Shown: one piece after another, positions 23,294 to 35,757 of the stretch
Numbering within the stretch: the first letter of the stretch is position 1
Layout: each line of letters starts with the position of its first letter
Source: Certhia americana
Lineage: Eukaryota > Chordata > Aves > Passeriformes > Certhiidae
Assembly (NCBI GenBank): GCA_018697195.1
Contig: CM031866.1
Location: forward strand, 9,837,796 to 9,901,795
Direction of reading: 5' to 3'
Length of the DNA stretch: 64,000 nt
Made by a program: the position numbers and the translations under genes
The notes under the pieces: generated by a model
Databases searched by the model: none
What the model was told of the DNA's origin: nothing
The model's input: the letters and a program-made list of their open reading frames with translations, nothing else

Positions 23294-23693
23294 CCCCTTT
23301 GAGACAGGTTGCCAGCAGGTTTGGTGTTGTATAAACAGAACCATGATCAAGCCCCCTAAAATTCTGCTGGTAGCTGCAGTCTGAAAACCAGGTGTTCATC
23401 TGCATGATTTTCTTGCTTCTTGCCCCATTGTTCCTGTCCACTGGCTGCACAGTAAAGAATACAACTTGTGCTCCTGAAGTCCCTCTTGATTATCTGTAGA
23501 CTTTTTGTTGGGACCTCATTGCTGCCTGAAAAATCAGTAGTCAATGGACCATACCTGGCTGAGAAATTTCTTTGTGATGTCCCTTTCTTGGGCACCAGGG
23601 AGGCAAAATGCACCTGTCTTTAGAACAGGTCTGACTGGCATATCAGGCCCTCCATTCCTCTCAAAAGGGAGTTGCCAGTGACTATTACCCTTT
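23294..23693 (-). pseudogene. CR1 ORF1 remnant, SGNH-esterase-like domain
   Basis: On the minus strand a conceptual reading begins VIVTGNSLLRGMEGLI at about 23690-23645. This is the block-I position of an SGNH/GDSL esterase, where the usual GDSL serine motif reads GNSL (23665-23676). Further on come GSNEVPTKSLQIIKRDF, then in a second frame GARSKKIMQMNTWF and LDHGSVYTTPNLLAT. The final catalytic block that normally follows (Asp and His in a D-G-V-H-L-like motif) is missing at the junction. An in-frame stop and at least one frameshift separate the pieces. CR1-like elements are known to encode an esterase domain in ORF1. The assignment rests on motif order and on contiguity with CR1 ORF2 on the same strand. 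Confidence 0.65.
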
Positions 23694-23943
23694 TTTTTCC
23701 TAACTGCAGAAGTTGTGATATTCTTTGCATATGCCTTTGGGAAGAAGATGGGTGAAAATTCACCTTTGCAAGGGTAGTCTGATGTAGCTCAAGGTATGTG
23801 GAATTGCTGGCCTGCTTTTTTTGTTTGCAACATGGCTTTGTGGATTCATCTTTTCATGCACTTCTTTTTGTGGGGAGGGGGGAGGAAGAGATGAGAAGCA
23901 TTGTAAAATTCCATTAGCCCTTAACGTAGCTAAATTGAACAAG

Positions 23944-23966
23944 TATATATATGTGTGTGTGTGCGC
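23944..23966. repeat. (TA)n(TG)n microsatellite
   Basis: An alternating TA run passes into TG units and ends in CGC. It is a simple dinucleotide repeat. Confidence 0.9.
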
Positions 23967-24705
23967 ATTTGTATATATCAAATGTAGGTGTGCATAAAAT
24001 TATTGTTCCACTCCCATTTGTAGACATTATTGCACTTCCACCACTTCAACATAACTACTGTGGTGTTTACCCAAGTATGTATTGTATGTATTTATATTAC
24101 TGGGTTTATTCTTCTCCTTGTCTGACTTCTCTGTAAGCCTTCTTACCTGCATGTCTGTTTCTTTGTTCCACCAGTCTACACCCACCCTGGCACTTTCTTT
24201 GTCTTTTGAAAAAAATATATTGGAAACCATATCATTAAACTGTAATCCCATCCAGCCTGTAAGTGTTCTCTCTATTCTTCCAACGTCCTGGTATCTCACT
24301 GGTTGGTCTGAACAGACTTTGTAGACCACATCTGCTCCTTTGACTGCAGCACAGCCAGGTTTGGAAAAATTTCCTCCCTTCAAACTAAATATATTAACAT
24401 TTCAAATGAAATTATGTTGTAAAACTCACTTAAAAAGATGAGAGAAAAAACCCACATTATTATCTAAATAGTGTGAAACTTGTGTGCTACATTTATGCCA
24501 GCTTTTGGGTTCTTAGTTTAACCCTGATTTGCCAGCCACTTGTAGGTATATTGTTTGGTTAATGCCTGATGAAGTGGAGGTAGCTAGGGAAATATATGCC
24601 TCCCTCCTCTGTGTCTCAAGAGCATTGTCTCTCCTGTGAATTCTTAAGGAAAAATTTTTGCTAGCAAGGCGACTTTGGGGTTTTGTTTGGGGGTTTTTAA
24701 AACTT

Positions 24706-24757
24706 TTTTTTTGTGTTTTTTTTTTGTGTTTCTTTTTTTTTTCCCCCCCAATTACCT
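24706..24757. repeat. T-rich low-complexity tract ending in a C run
   Basis: Three T runs of about 8 to 12 bases are broken by GTG and C and end in a run of C. No element boundaries are seen. Confidence 0.8.
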
Positions 24758-25855
24758 GGTTGTTAATTTGAACGTGAACTCCTGTAATGGCTTTGGCAGG
24801 GAAATGGTTTCTCTTGTTTTTCCCAATATATACCTATGCCTCTTTTCAAGCTCTACATTATCCCAGGTAGTTTTTGTTGAGTGATATTTAAACGATTTAA
24901 AAGCCATTTTTACTAGTCAAGGATTGTGATACTAACTTATGTGATATTTTATGCCAGTCATGTCGTCTGTAGTCACTAAATTTAATTTACTTCCCAAAAC
25001 TGTCTGGTGGTGACCTTGTTCCCGAGGTTGTTGCAAGTTCTAGCTAAAATTTGCAGAGTATTTCCAGATTCTGAATTTCAGGGTGGCAATGAACCATATC
25101 AGAAAGATTTGAGAAGACCCTGAGTTTCTACAGAGCTTGTGAATCCACAAATTTATTAAACAAGACTGAGAAAGATGTGAAAGAAATAAACTAAACCTTT
25201 GTTCCCCAGCCAAGAACAGTTCAACATTTGTATTAGCATGTTTTGGACAATGGATAGTTTGATGTCTGAGGTCATGAATTTTTTAAAGTAACCATGTCAT
25301 GTCACATTTCTTTGTGATCTGCACTTTAATTTTCATTTATTTCTATGTAGCTGCTGGCTATCATGAGAAATGGGTGCTGAATTAGATTTTGGTTTTTTAC
25401 CCATCTGAAAAGGTGTGCATTATCAAAGCAGTTGTTTGGCTCAAAGTAAGTAAAGGGATAGTTCTGTAGGGAATATGCTTAGTAAAGCAATGCCATAAAT
25501 AGGTCTTGTGTCAGTGTTTGCTGTAATGTCTTGATATGTGTCATCATGAATTATATATTATTTCAGATTTATCAGTTCTCCCACTGATAAGGGACATTGC
25601 TTCTTTGAGTGAGTTTTCTTCATGGCTAAAAAGATTTATTGATACATTGAAATTCCCTGTATTGGAGGTTCAGATGAACTTTGGAAACTTGAGATAAGAG
25701 CTATAAATCTGCTATAAACTAGGATGCCATTTCTCAGAGTATGTATTTATTGACAGAGCTTGTACTAGCTTATTCTTCTGCTTCTCATTTGCGTGCATCA
25801 GAAGAGATGTTCTTTGCAACAGTATGAACCAAAAATAAAAAACTAAATGTGGGTC

Positions 25856-25860
<5 letters not shown>

Positions 25861-25894
<34 letters not shown>
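25861..25894. repeat. (GT)7(AT)10 compound microsatellite
   Basis: Seven GT units run directly into ten AT units, all perfect. It is the longest pure dinucleotide array in the window and likely length-polymorphic. Confidence 0.97.
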
Positions 25895-28866
25895 TCTGGG
25901 GTAGACAGCTTCATTTAATTTAAGCTCTTTATGCAAAGTTGTCTTCACTTGAATATATTTAAAGATAAGATCTCTTGGTGGATGGCATAAGGGCAACCAC
26001 TATAAGGCTTTCATCAAAAACCCCCAGCTCTACTTTTTACATGGAAGGATATCAAGTATATCCTTGATCTAAAAATCCCACCTGCTGAAACCTAACCTGC
26101 AAGATTTAGCTTGCATGGGGGAATAAATGGGACATTATTAGTCCATATGACCTGTCACTGGATCCCTAACAGGACATTGCACCCGAGGGGATAACCATAT
26201 ATGAGAGACCCTTGAACAGATTTGTGCAAGGACATTCTGAAAACTGTGTAAAACTATTTCTCTTTCCCAGAATTAGTAGGATTGTTATCAGTAAAAGGCT
26301 GATAATGAGATACCTGAACTTGATTTTTGAAATCCTAAACTTATAAAAAAGTCTTTAATAAAGATTGGGTTATAGAAAGGAATGAGTGAAGAGTACCTTA
26401 TTTCAGTATCTGTTTTTCTCTGATGCCAACTGAGTTGCATTTTTTGCCTCTTTCTAACTCCTTTTGTTTTGTAAAATATTGACACAGAAGTTGCTATTGA
26501 AATTTTGTGATAGAATTTCATAACAAGCAGCTTAGTTACAGAATCTGTCTTCTGTTCAGGTCTGCTTTCATCCCATTTTATGGTTCAGCTGAGTTAAAGA
26601 TAAGAGTCACATAATTTCCCCTTGGGACCTATTAGATCCAGCAGGAGATTTCTTGGTATCACTTCCCTGCCTTTTACCCAAGGCCAGATTAGCGACTGTT
26701 TTACCCCATTTTACTGCCATGAAGTGAATAATAGTTTCACTTGCACCACTGCAGAGGTACTTTGTATTGCTGTGATTTCATCTGCTCTGTTAATTCTGGC
26801 CACTGAAAAATGTACAAAATCAGGTATTTGCTTTGTTCATGTTGCCAAATATACGACAATCTAAGCCTTAAGACATGATCCCAGTATTAAAGCAGTAGGT
26901 CTCAGGTTTTTGCCACTCCCTCTTACTCAAGCACTGAATCATTCATCAGCTGAAATGGTCATTATGGACAAATCTATTGAAACTTGGAGTCATGTTGCAA
27001 AATGCACATGCAGAGCAGAGAAATTTTCAATTAGAATTGTGGGATAATTCAGATAAGTCATCTTTGATCCTATTGTACAGTGGGGATGGATGACCAGAAA
27101 TCTGTTGCATGTGAGTGACAAGGAATTCTCAAATTTAGCAGATGATAGTATGGTATAGAGAAAAAGCATGTAGGAATACTTGCACCACCCCCAGCTTCAT
27201 CCAGAGCTTAAAATCCTAAGAGTTAAGTTTCTGGCTATTTGTCTATGAGACTTAGAAGGACAATCGGTACTGATTAAATATTGAAGCAATTTAAATCAGG
27301 ATAGAATTGCTTCCTATGCTTTCTAGTTACTCAAGACCTGACCCTTCAGCAGCAGTAGCAGATCCATTGGCATCTGTTCAAATTATCCAAGGAAAGCACC
27401 AGTAGCTCTAACCTGCTGTGGTTTAGCTTGAGTGCAGGTCTTTGAATGCATGTTGATAAATGTCAGAGGAGGTAACTCCTGCTTGTCCAGTTTGGCAGGT
27501 GAGCACCTGGGCATCTCCCCAAGGAAGTGAGGTTAGTGCTGTGCTTTGGTTTGTGTTCTGGGCTGTTGCAATGCTTGTCAAGTCCAGGGCTGTCTTTGTG
27601 TAGATCTTCCACAGTTTGAGACGCCTCTCATGCCATAAAGTTTAGTGTCAGGTGGGCTTTGCTTCTCAACATGACTTTGCTATTTGCTAAGACTTTCTAA
27701 CTGCCAAGACTTGCATGAATGAAGGTGTTCTGATTTTATACTTCAGAATGTGCCAGTCTGTAAGGAAGAGACTGAATATTTAACAGTCATGATCAAACAC
27801 CCTGTTTGCTGCTTAGTTGGGGATGAGTGATAGATAAGCTTAGAGTGCAGGGTCATGCTGATGCCATCTTTTAGTACAATAACTGTACTTGGATGGTCTC
27901 ACACTATAAAATGGTAATAAATGATAGAATTAAGAAATTTTGGTATTTTAGTCTCTCACTGATCTAACAAAGAAGGAATGGCTAAGCTTGTGTCAACTTT
28001 AGATCACACACTGACTGGCTACTGGTTCAAGAGGAATTGATTTATGGCTACAGCAGGTGCCATAAGAGGCAAGCAAAGATGTTTTCTTTCTACAATTTGT
28101 CATAAAGGATGAAACACTCAGTGATGTTCAGCAATTAATTAGAACAGTGATTAACTTGTCTGTCTGATTATGTGGTGTGTGTTGAAATGGGAGCAAAAGG
28201 AAATTTCTTTTTACCCCTCTTTCTTTGAAGAATTGCCTTTTTTGTGGAGGGAGTTGTTTAGTTCTGCTACAGATCTAAACCTAGGTGAATTTACAGGGAT
28301 GACTTTTGAGATGAACTTGTCCTAGCCATCCCAGCTCAGACTAAGTCAAAGCTGGTTTTACTCTTTCTGTCAGACTTTTTGACTGTTATTTTTGGTAGGA
28401 GACTCATGGAGCTGCAGTGGTTTGTTTGCATAGAGCTGCAGACAATATCAAGACCTGTATTTCTTCTGTCTTCCAATAATTGGAAATAAATCCTCCAAAT
28501 TGAAATAGAATATATTGCTTGTTGCATATGGGGGAAAGCCTGACCAATGTAATTATGTTGTATTTTTATATTTGCTGAGATGAACTGATTCACTTTCTTG
28601 TGTTACATTTGTAGAGCCACTTTCCAGCTCTGCTCAGCTGGACAAGATCAAGAGAATGGCATCCAAGTAGGAATTTTCTTCCCCAAATCTGTAAGTTGTT
28701 TTCAGTATTCCTGTTGTGCAGGCTGCTGTTTTGTTCCAACACAGTATAGGTGAAATTGAATTAAGAAAGCTGTCAATGAAATTTTAAAGGCAGAATTTGT
28801 TATCCTCAATTTTTAGTGTTTTGCATTTCTATGCATCAAGGCTGATTCTTCTTTGACTTCATGCCA

Positions 28867-28894
28867 ATATAACTGTTGTCATATAACTGTTGTC
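28867..28894. repeat. 14-bp exact tandem duplication
   Basis: ATATAACTGTTGTC occurs twice with no spacer. It is a minor local duplication. Confidence 0.95.
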
Positions 28895-31674
28895 TTTACT
28901 CAAGCCAGGGTTTACCTGCCAGTAATCAATTTGGTGAGAATCAGCAAAGTGTCTGTTTTTATCCTACTGCAATGCATGTATTCACTCTTCTAATGTACTA
29001 ATTGCACTGATGCATATGTCTGAATCTGGATATATGCAGAGATGTGCAGATACAGGTGTTGTTTAGGGGTGTGAAACACCCACAACTGTTCTAGGCTTAA
29101 TCTCTTTGCCCAGCAAGGTGTAATTTGCATATGTAGCCCACTGGCATGAATATGTTTTAGGTAGTCTTTTGTGTCTGAAACAGGTGGTGTGAATTATTAT
29201 AGCCATTAGGAACAAGCATTGGTGCTTTATTTAAGCTGGTGCATGACATACTTCTATCTGTGGAAATCCCTAGTGTGCTGCATGTGGGTGGCAGTTGTCT
29301 ATTAGTGTCAGATATTTTCATATGGAGAGTACAAAAAATGTATTTTATTGAATGTTACTTCAGTTTTCACAGTTGTGAACTGAAATGTGAGCACAAAGGG
29401 AGCATGTTGCATCTAATGCGCAACTGATGTCCTGGCATTTGTGCAGGCTGTGCAGGGAATGCATCTGAAGGGCGCTGTAAGAACCTGCAGGATTTGAGGT
29501 AGAGTTGGCTGCAGCTTGCCCAGCTCAGCACTCAGGCAAACACGCTGCTCTACTCCTCCACCTTTCTGCAGGACTGCTGTTAATGCTGTTAGTTTGTGAG
29601 GTGCTTGTAAAGTTCAAGCACTTTGAACTTTGCAGGTAGGTCTCATTCAACTTTTGGAGCCTTTCTGTCTCTGTAAAATTTAGGTCTAGGGCTAAGTTAG
29701 TTGCCTTCTTAAAATGAAGACTTGGAATGCCAGATTTGGCTGTTGAAGCAGACCGGGCTCCAGTGGCTGTCCTAGCTCCATTGCTATTCACACATGATGG
29801 AGTAATCTGTTGTGTTGGTTTGCAACAGGCAATGTGGGAAGAAGGTGCCCCCCGCATTTGTAGATTACTTGTTTTATTTTCTTTTGCTGTGGTGATCGTT
29901 GCTAGTGTTATGTAAAATATCAGTTAATCAGACACAACCCACAGGAGCCAGGGCAGTTCAAAGCACAGCTACTTTCAAGAGACTCCCTAATGCCTTAAGG
30001 GAGTAAACTTTGGCAGACATTGTAGGTTTACTGTGTCCCTAGTCAAAAAGTTGTGCTGTTTGGCAAGCTGATGGGAGTATTATTGAATAAAAATAATACA
30101 ATATTTACACTCTGATTTGAAAAAGAAAGTCAAATGCACTGTTCAGAGAAAAAGGCTCTGATAAAAGGAACTGTTTTGTTTGGGTTTTTTTCTCCTAAGA
30201 TTTCTTGTTTTGTTTTTTTTACTACTACTATTGCATGATAATAGGAATATAAACTTTTAAATTATTGGACTCAAAAGGTGAGACTTTGCATGTTTTACTG
30301 AGTGGTCTATAAAATGGAGACCATCTAAATATGTTCTTTGAATATAGAAGTTGTATGCCAAACCCCTAATTCTGAGTGAACCATAGCTATAGATTTTCTT
30401 CCTCTGTAGTGCCAATTTTTTTTTCTTATTTTAAACCTCTTCTTAAATAATTTCTCAGTTTACTCTTTCTTGAGCTCTTGTTATAAAGAACTATGCTTAT
30501 ATAAACCCTTAGAATTAAGAATAAGCATCATAAAGCTGAAAACTGTGAATTTTCATGACTTGCAAGCTAAAAGTTACAGCCATGGGAGGTACTTGAGCCT
30601 CTATGAATGTTGATATGACCTTAGATGAGGATTCATGGACTTATTTACAAGAACAACTTTAATCTTTGCATCATGGGGGTGGAAGTGTCATGTGGTGAGG
30701 ATTTAAAGAGGCCTTGTATTTCCTGCAGTGGATCTTTGCACTCTAAAGACAAAGTAAAAACTCTTATTTTGTGCAGAAGATGCTGATTTATGTGTCTGTA
30801 TTGGTGTCTGAACAGTAGACTAGAAGCAGGATGAAGCATCTCTGTGATACCATGTAGCTGTGGGTCCGAGGCAGCCGCGGGATTTGTGCCTGTAGTGGGG
30901 TCCCAGGGTTGTGATTTGGGGCCTTCCTGGGACACCCACCTGCAGGTGGCAGCATCTTCCTGTTTTATGGGATACGATGTCTGTGCCCGGCATCCCAGTG
31001 TCATTGGGAAACAGAAAATTAAAAAAAATAAAAGAGCTTCCCACCCCTTTTTTAAGGTCAACATTCTGCTTTTCTGCAAGTAAATGTGAAGCAGGACTTG
31101 CCTGAAATTTCTGTCAGACTCGCTTGTTCCTTGTCCATTTGCTTTAAACATGGCTTTTTCCTTTGGTTTTGGGTCAGTTTTTCTCCATGTATTTCTCTGT
31201 TGTCAGACTTCCAGAGTCTAAGGTCTGTTTGAAGGTAGAAGCAGGGAGTTGGAGAAGGGCTCACTGAAATGTTGTACTGGCAACTTGGCAAGAAAGAGCA
31301 ATTAGTGGGTATTGAGAAAACTGTGCATCATTTCTACTCCTGTTCAAATACATGTAATGTTGTTGGACCCAAAAAAGCTCCAAGACAGCAGGAAACAAAA
31401 CAAGTCATGTTTTGACTTTTAACAATGTCATTCTGATTTCCTTAGTATCTTTATTCTATGAATTAAGGCTGTTAGAAGACAGATATTGTTATCAACTTGA
31501 ATAATAAATGTGTTGCATTAATATATGAATATTAATAAGAGTAATTAAATAAAAGAGTCTTTAATTTGTTCCAGCAAGATAAAAAGCCAACAGAGCAATA
31601 GTAAAACAGTGGGATAAATCAGGATAGAGAGAGAATTTGTTCTAAAAAATAGAGGGAGAGGACTGTGTTTTGTG

Positions 31675-31690
31675 TTTTTTTTTTTTTTTT
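31675..31690. repeat. T16 homopolymer
   Basis: Sixteen consecutive T, preceded by TGTG and followed by AATTTTAAT. There is no sign of an attached retroposed gene in the flanks on the minus strand. Confidence 0.9.
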
Positions 31691-34600
31691 AATTTTAATC
31701 TAACTACATTAATTACTAAGAAAATTTTGGCTGCTTTTTCACTAAAATATCAAATATATAGCTTGTCTTGAGGAAGGGTACATAACTCTTGTGCCATTGG
31801 GACACACTCTTGTAAGGATCATCCTCTAGTAAAGACACAGGGCTATGCTGCTGTAACCCATTCCTTGGTGTTTAAATCAAAGTCGGGAAGAGGACTGAGT
31901 GTAGGCAGTGGTCAGATAGAGAGGGGTGGAAAGATGCTCACAATAAGCCAAAACAACCAGGACAGGGATGGAAGCAGGTGTCCAATGTCTCTTGTATTGG
32001 CTTTCTGTGACCAGGGTTTCCCTTTCACGGAGGATTTACAGCTACACAATTAGAGCAGCCTTGCAGTGCATGAAGCACCTAGAGAGGTATTCAATCTACT
32101 GCTGGTAGGTGAGGTTACTGTTCCAGAATGACACTGGCAATATTGCTTTGGATAATACTGTGGCTTTATCTACTGGCTGCTGCCCAGAAACTGCTGCTTA
32201 TCTCAGCAGCAATATCAGACTGCTTCTTTAGGTTTGTCCATTGCACTGGAAAATGAGGCCCACGCGTGTTCTCTATACCTCTGTCAGGGATTGTATCCTA
32301 CACACTACATCTTTTCTCTAAATGCATATGAAGAGTACCCTTTTCTTGTGTAAAGGGCCCATAATACTCTACAGCTTTTCTTCTGTAAGGTGAAACTAAG
32401 AAATGCCACTATTTTGAATGCTGATTCACCTTCCTTCATAGTAACAAGGGAGATCAAAATACATTGTTTATGCTATGAGGAAGTAGCAGTATATTTGGGA
32501 TTATGACGGGTTCAGCTAGCAAAATTTAGGTGCCATGCCTTCTAGGAAGCTGAGTATGACAAAACGCTGGCTGTTCATAGAAGGCTCTTTTGTCTAATGC
32601 AACTCAGTCTAGGCTGTAACAGATTTGGAATTTGGCTTCAGACATGGACTGTAGAATCCTTTGGAGGGTGATTAAAATAGGAGCTCACTCATCATCCATG
32701 TGTTTAAGGCCTCTTATTCTAATGTCTTCAAACACACTACAAAAATGTTTTGCTGTAGTCTTCATGTTCAATTACCATCATCTGCCCTGTTCCACACCTC
32801 TTGTGCATATAACTTTGATATGAATTACTGGAATTATCCTGCATGTGCATTCATCCTTGTTAAAATATGTGGGTCAGTGCTGCTGTCTCCTCTGCTAAAC
32901 AGAACTGATTCTCATCTATATCAACTATATCAACTGCCTTTTCTAGAAATTGAAATAATACCCCTGGCCAGTTTTAGTGTTATGCCTAGAAAGTACATTA
33001 CACATGAGGCTGGGTCCTGCCACAAAGAATTGTCATGGAAGTTAACACAATACTTTATACAGTTTTGGGGGGCTTACTTAATTCTGTGTTTGCAAGGCAT
33101 TTTCCTTTTTCTATGTAGACTGATTATTGATATCTCTTCTAGAACAGACAAGAAACTGAAAGGTACTCATTTTCCTCTTTGGTGGTGACTGTAAAAGTGC
33201 TTGATGAGATGAAATTTTCCTATGTTAGTACAGTTGTAAAAAGCTGACTCCTCTAGGCACCTTAATGACTCCCTATTGAAAATGGAGCTGCAGGCTCTGA
33301 TCTCTTTCTGCAACTGGTGCTTCTGTTCACCACAAGAATGCCCGATAGTGGGACTTCATGGTGTTAGCTACAGCTCGTCATGATCTGATTCAGTATAGAA
33401 AGCAGTAAAAAAAAATACCATTGATTAATTTGTAGTTCTCTTTAACAGGGAGAATTGTTACTTGTCAACTAAAATTAGCAAATCTGCTAGGCTTATATTC
33501 AACTTCTCTATCTTGACTCTTCAAAGATTGTAGTACCCTCCAGGAACAGCAATATATATGCATGCAGATAATTCTTGAAGACTGAATGTAGTTATTAACT
33601 GTGGTTATTTGACCATTACTGGTCATGTCTAGTTCATATACATCATATAGAATAGAGCAGAAGATGCAATGTTTTGGTGATCAGAAAAAGGTTTGGGGAG
33701 AATAACACTTAAGTATATGGCAGTCTTCCTCTCCTAGCCTTTGTCAGTCCCTGTCCATAATTTTTTGATCCACTCAGCATCAGAGTTTTATCACAAGGAT
33801 GTAAAGTGGGAACTAGACCAGACTTCTTGATGGAATCTAGTCCTTTGCTGCCATGTGCCACTCTATCATGTAATTCTACCAATGAAGCCATCAAATTCTA
33901 TCTTTCCCATCTTGCCAGTTTTGACTTTTCTGCATCTTTTTTTCCTGCATCTAGAATTCACCTAAGCTTCCTTTGCTAATTAGGCATAGGAACATCTCTG
34001 CACATAAAAACAAAGAATACGCAAACCACAGGTTTTAGTTTGAGTGCTCAATTTTGATAAGGTCTGTCTTCTGCAAAGTCAATGGAAAGGGGAAAGAGCT
34101 ATTCTAGTCATGATTATTGAGATGTGAGAATGAGTCAGATGCTAAGATGAAGCTGAGATGGCCACACTTTTGCTGTGTTCTGGTCTCAAAGTTGCCATTA
34201 CACAATTGGTGAATGAAATAGAAGCATGAAGAGAAAAATCTCATGTTATTTGCTTCTGTGCTAATACTAAATTTTTTAACATGGTGTGATACAATATTCA
34301 GTAATTTAATTATTATTTTCTTGAGAATTCATTCTGAAATATGCCTTTTTGATAAAATACAGGTGAAGATGTGATTTCTTTTATACTTACACTAAAGTAT
34401 ATACCATGACACTAATTTCTCTATCTAGCTACAGAACTGCTATAATGAAATTATCTTTTGATCCCTCTCCAGTTTGCTGCAGAGGGCAGAATTTGGATAT
34501 GGTGACCCATTTCCTGTGTATTGTTTTCTTCCAGAAGGTCAGATCTCAAAATGGTCTTGGCTGGAGGGCTTTTCACTAGAAAATCCCAACTCAACAATGA

Positions 34601-35659
34601 TAGCTGTGGACCCATGATGGTTCAGTGTTTGACAGGAAGCCATGTTTTGTTAATATGGAAAGATTTATGTCTTGTACAGTTCGGAGTGTAGTTACCACGA
34701 AACCTATGCTGCAATATTTTGGGATAACTCCCAAGTGGTGACCCCTGGGAGCTGGAAGTTGGAATTGTTGGATTTTTTGTCAACAACTTGTCCTTAGATG
34801 ACTCAGATGAAATGTCAAGCAGAGCCAAGCTGGTACTTAATTAGTTCTGCAGAGACTATTCTACTGTAGAATTATTTTTTCCAGGTTGTATACAGTTATA
34901 TGTCACATGAATGTTCATCTGAAAGTGAGTCCAAAATAATGTTAAACATTTTTTTTGTTTTTTCTGGCTTCTGTGTTTAGTGAAGCTAACACAGCATCTC
35001 TTGGGCCTAGGTCCTTCAGATTTCTGATAGAGATTCAAAAATATTTTTCATACAAAGCTTTCCCCAAGGTGCTCTCATGTGACATTAGTCATGAAGGCTG
35101 AAGTTTTTCAAAAAACACAAAACTCCCCAAAGCAACTTCCAGATTTTTCAATCCCACTGGCCTTTCATGGATAGCAGGAACAAGGAAATATTGCAGTAGA
35201 TGATGGACTATATATTGCTGTCTGTGATATGTACATAGTGAATACATACCTTGTTATTTTCCAATGGAGAACTGTTGTGATTTCAAGAAGTTGATTCCTT
35301 ATCTAAATGATAGGATCTCACATTCAAGGCTGCATGAGAAAATAGTGAGCAGTGACAGGTGTCTTTATTTTTTCATTCAGCTGACTTTTCTACCATGATA
35401 AAAAATTGCAATAAATTGAAATATTGCTGTTAAATCAGAGCAGAGTCAAAAGAGAGTGTCACTTTGATTATTCAGAGGCCTGCTTTTTTAACAACATTCT
35501 ATGATGGTAAAAGAATTTGCAGTATCTAAATATTTAAACAGCATTTCACCAAAAAAAAGCAGGGGAAGTTACAGTAATGGTTTCTGCATCTTTCATTGCT
35601 ATTCTTTTTAGATTGAAAGAGCAGGTCACTTTATGGTATAATGTAAAAGCAGGCACTCT

Positions 35660-35757
35660 TTCCTCAATAATAAAATAGGGATAATACTGCAAAGGACTGT
35701 TGTGATGATTCATCTTTATAAAGTTCTACAGAAATGGTAGGTGTTATTAGCATCCCA
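35660..35757 (+). mobile_element. Decayed MIR-like SINE remnant
   Basis: The order of short blocks follows the MIR 3' half: TCCTCAATAATAAAATAGGG then ATAATACTGC (compare MIR CTCATCTGTAAAATGGGGATAATA), then GACTGTTGTGATGATTCA (MIR GGTTGTTGTGAGGATTAAA), then TATAAAGTTCTACAGAA (MIR TGTAAAGCGCTTAGAA), then TAGGTGTTATTAGC. MIR/CORE-SINEs are ancient and amniote-wide, and only strongly diverged copies are expected in birds. Divergence is high, so this is a probable and not a certain call. Confidence 0.5.

Larger units (their letters stand above)
22451..23693 (-). mobile_element. CR1 LINE, internally deleted, minus strand
   Basis: CR1 is the dominant non-LTR retrotransposon of birds. Read on the minus strand, the order is ORF1 remnant (about 23693-23294), a junction near 23290, the C-terminal part of ORF2 (about 23290-22620, interrupted by a SINE), then the 3' UTR and tail ending at 22451. 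The ORF2 part is shown by NNPMHQYRQGG and SPAEKDLGVLVD near 23205-23290 and by SGLECCVHFWAHQYRRDMEL with LKQVQQRAAK near 22840-22950, all typical of the CR1 ORF2 C-terminus. The tail matches the CR1 3' end (minus-strand ...GGTCCCTTTCAACCTGAATT). The ORF1 part carries an SGNH-esterase-like domain, known for CR1 ORF1. Endonuclease and most of the reverse transcriptase are missing and both frames carry stops and frameshifts, so it is dead. It may instead be two fragments side by side; the in-order, same-strand arrangement favours one deleted copy. Confidence 0.85.
23694..35659. other. Non-coding stretch
   Basis: About 12 kb without a supported gene. It holds TA/TG repeats, T-rich tracts, a 14-bp exact tandem duplication and a small block of raised GC and CpG at about 30840-31000 that contains a 168-codon minus-strand frame of no recognisable family. 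A 162-codon plus-strand frame at 32700-33188 is also unrecognisable. One acceptor/donor pair at 28615-28690 is noted under findings. It is probably intron or intergenic. Confidence 0.55.

Noticed and set aside
23294..23693. Retroviral or host-gene fragment in place of CR1 ORF1
   Set aside because: The motif order (GNSLLRG, then NTWF, then LDHGSVY) and the continuity with CR1 ORF2 on the same strand fit a CR1 esterase-like ORF1 better.
30645..31151. 168-codon minus-strand frame in a small CpG-retaining block
   Set aside because: Product not recognisable; three other frames overlap it on both strands. The block itself (30840-31000) may be a decayed repeat or conserved element, but I cannot assign it.
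32700..33188. 162-codon plus-strand frame with hydrophobic segments
   Set aside because: T-rich DNA gives apparent membrane-like residues; no start context or homology is recognisable.
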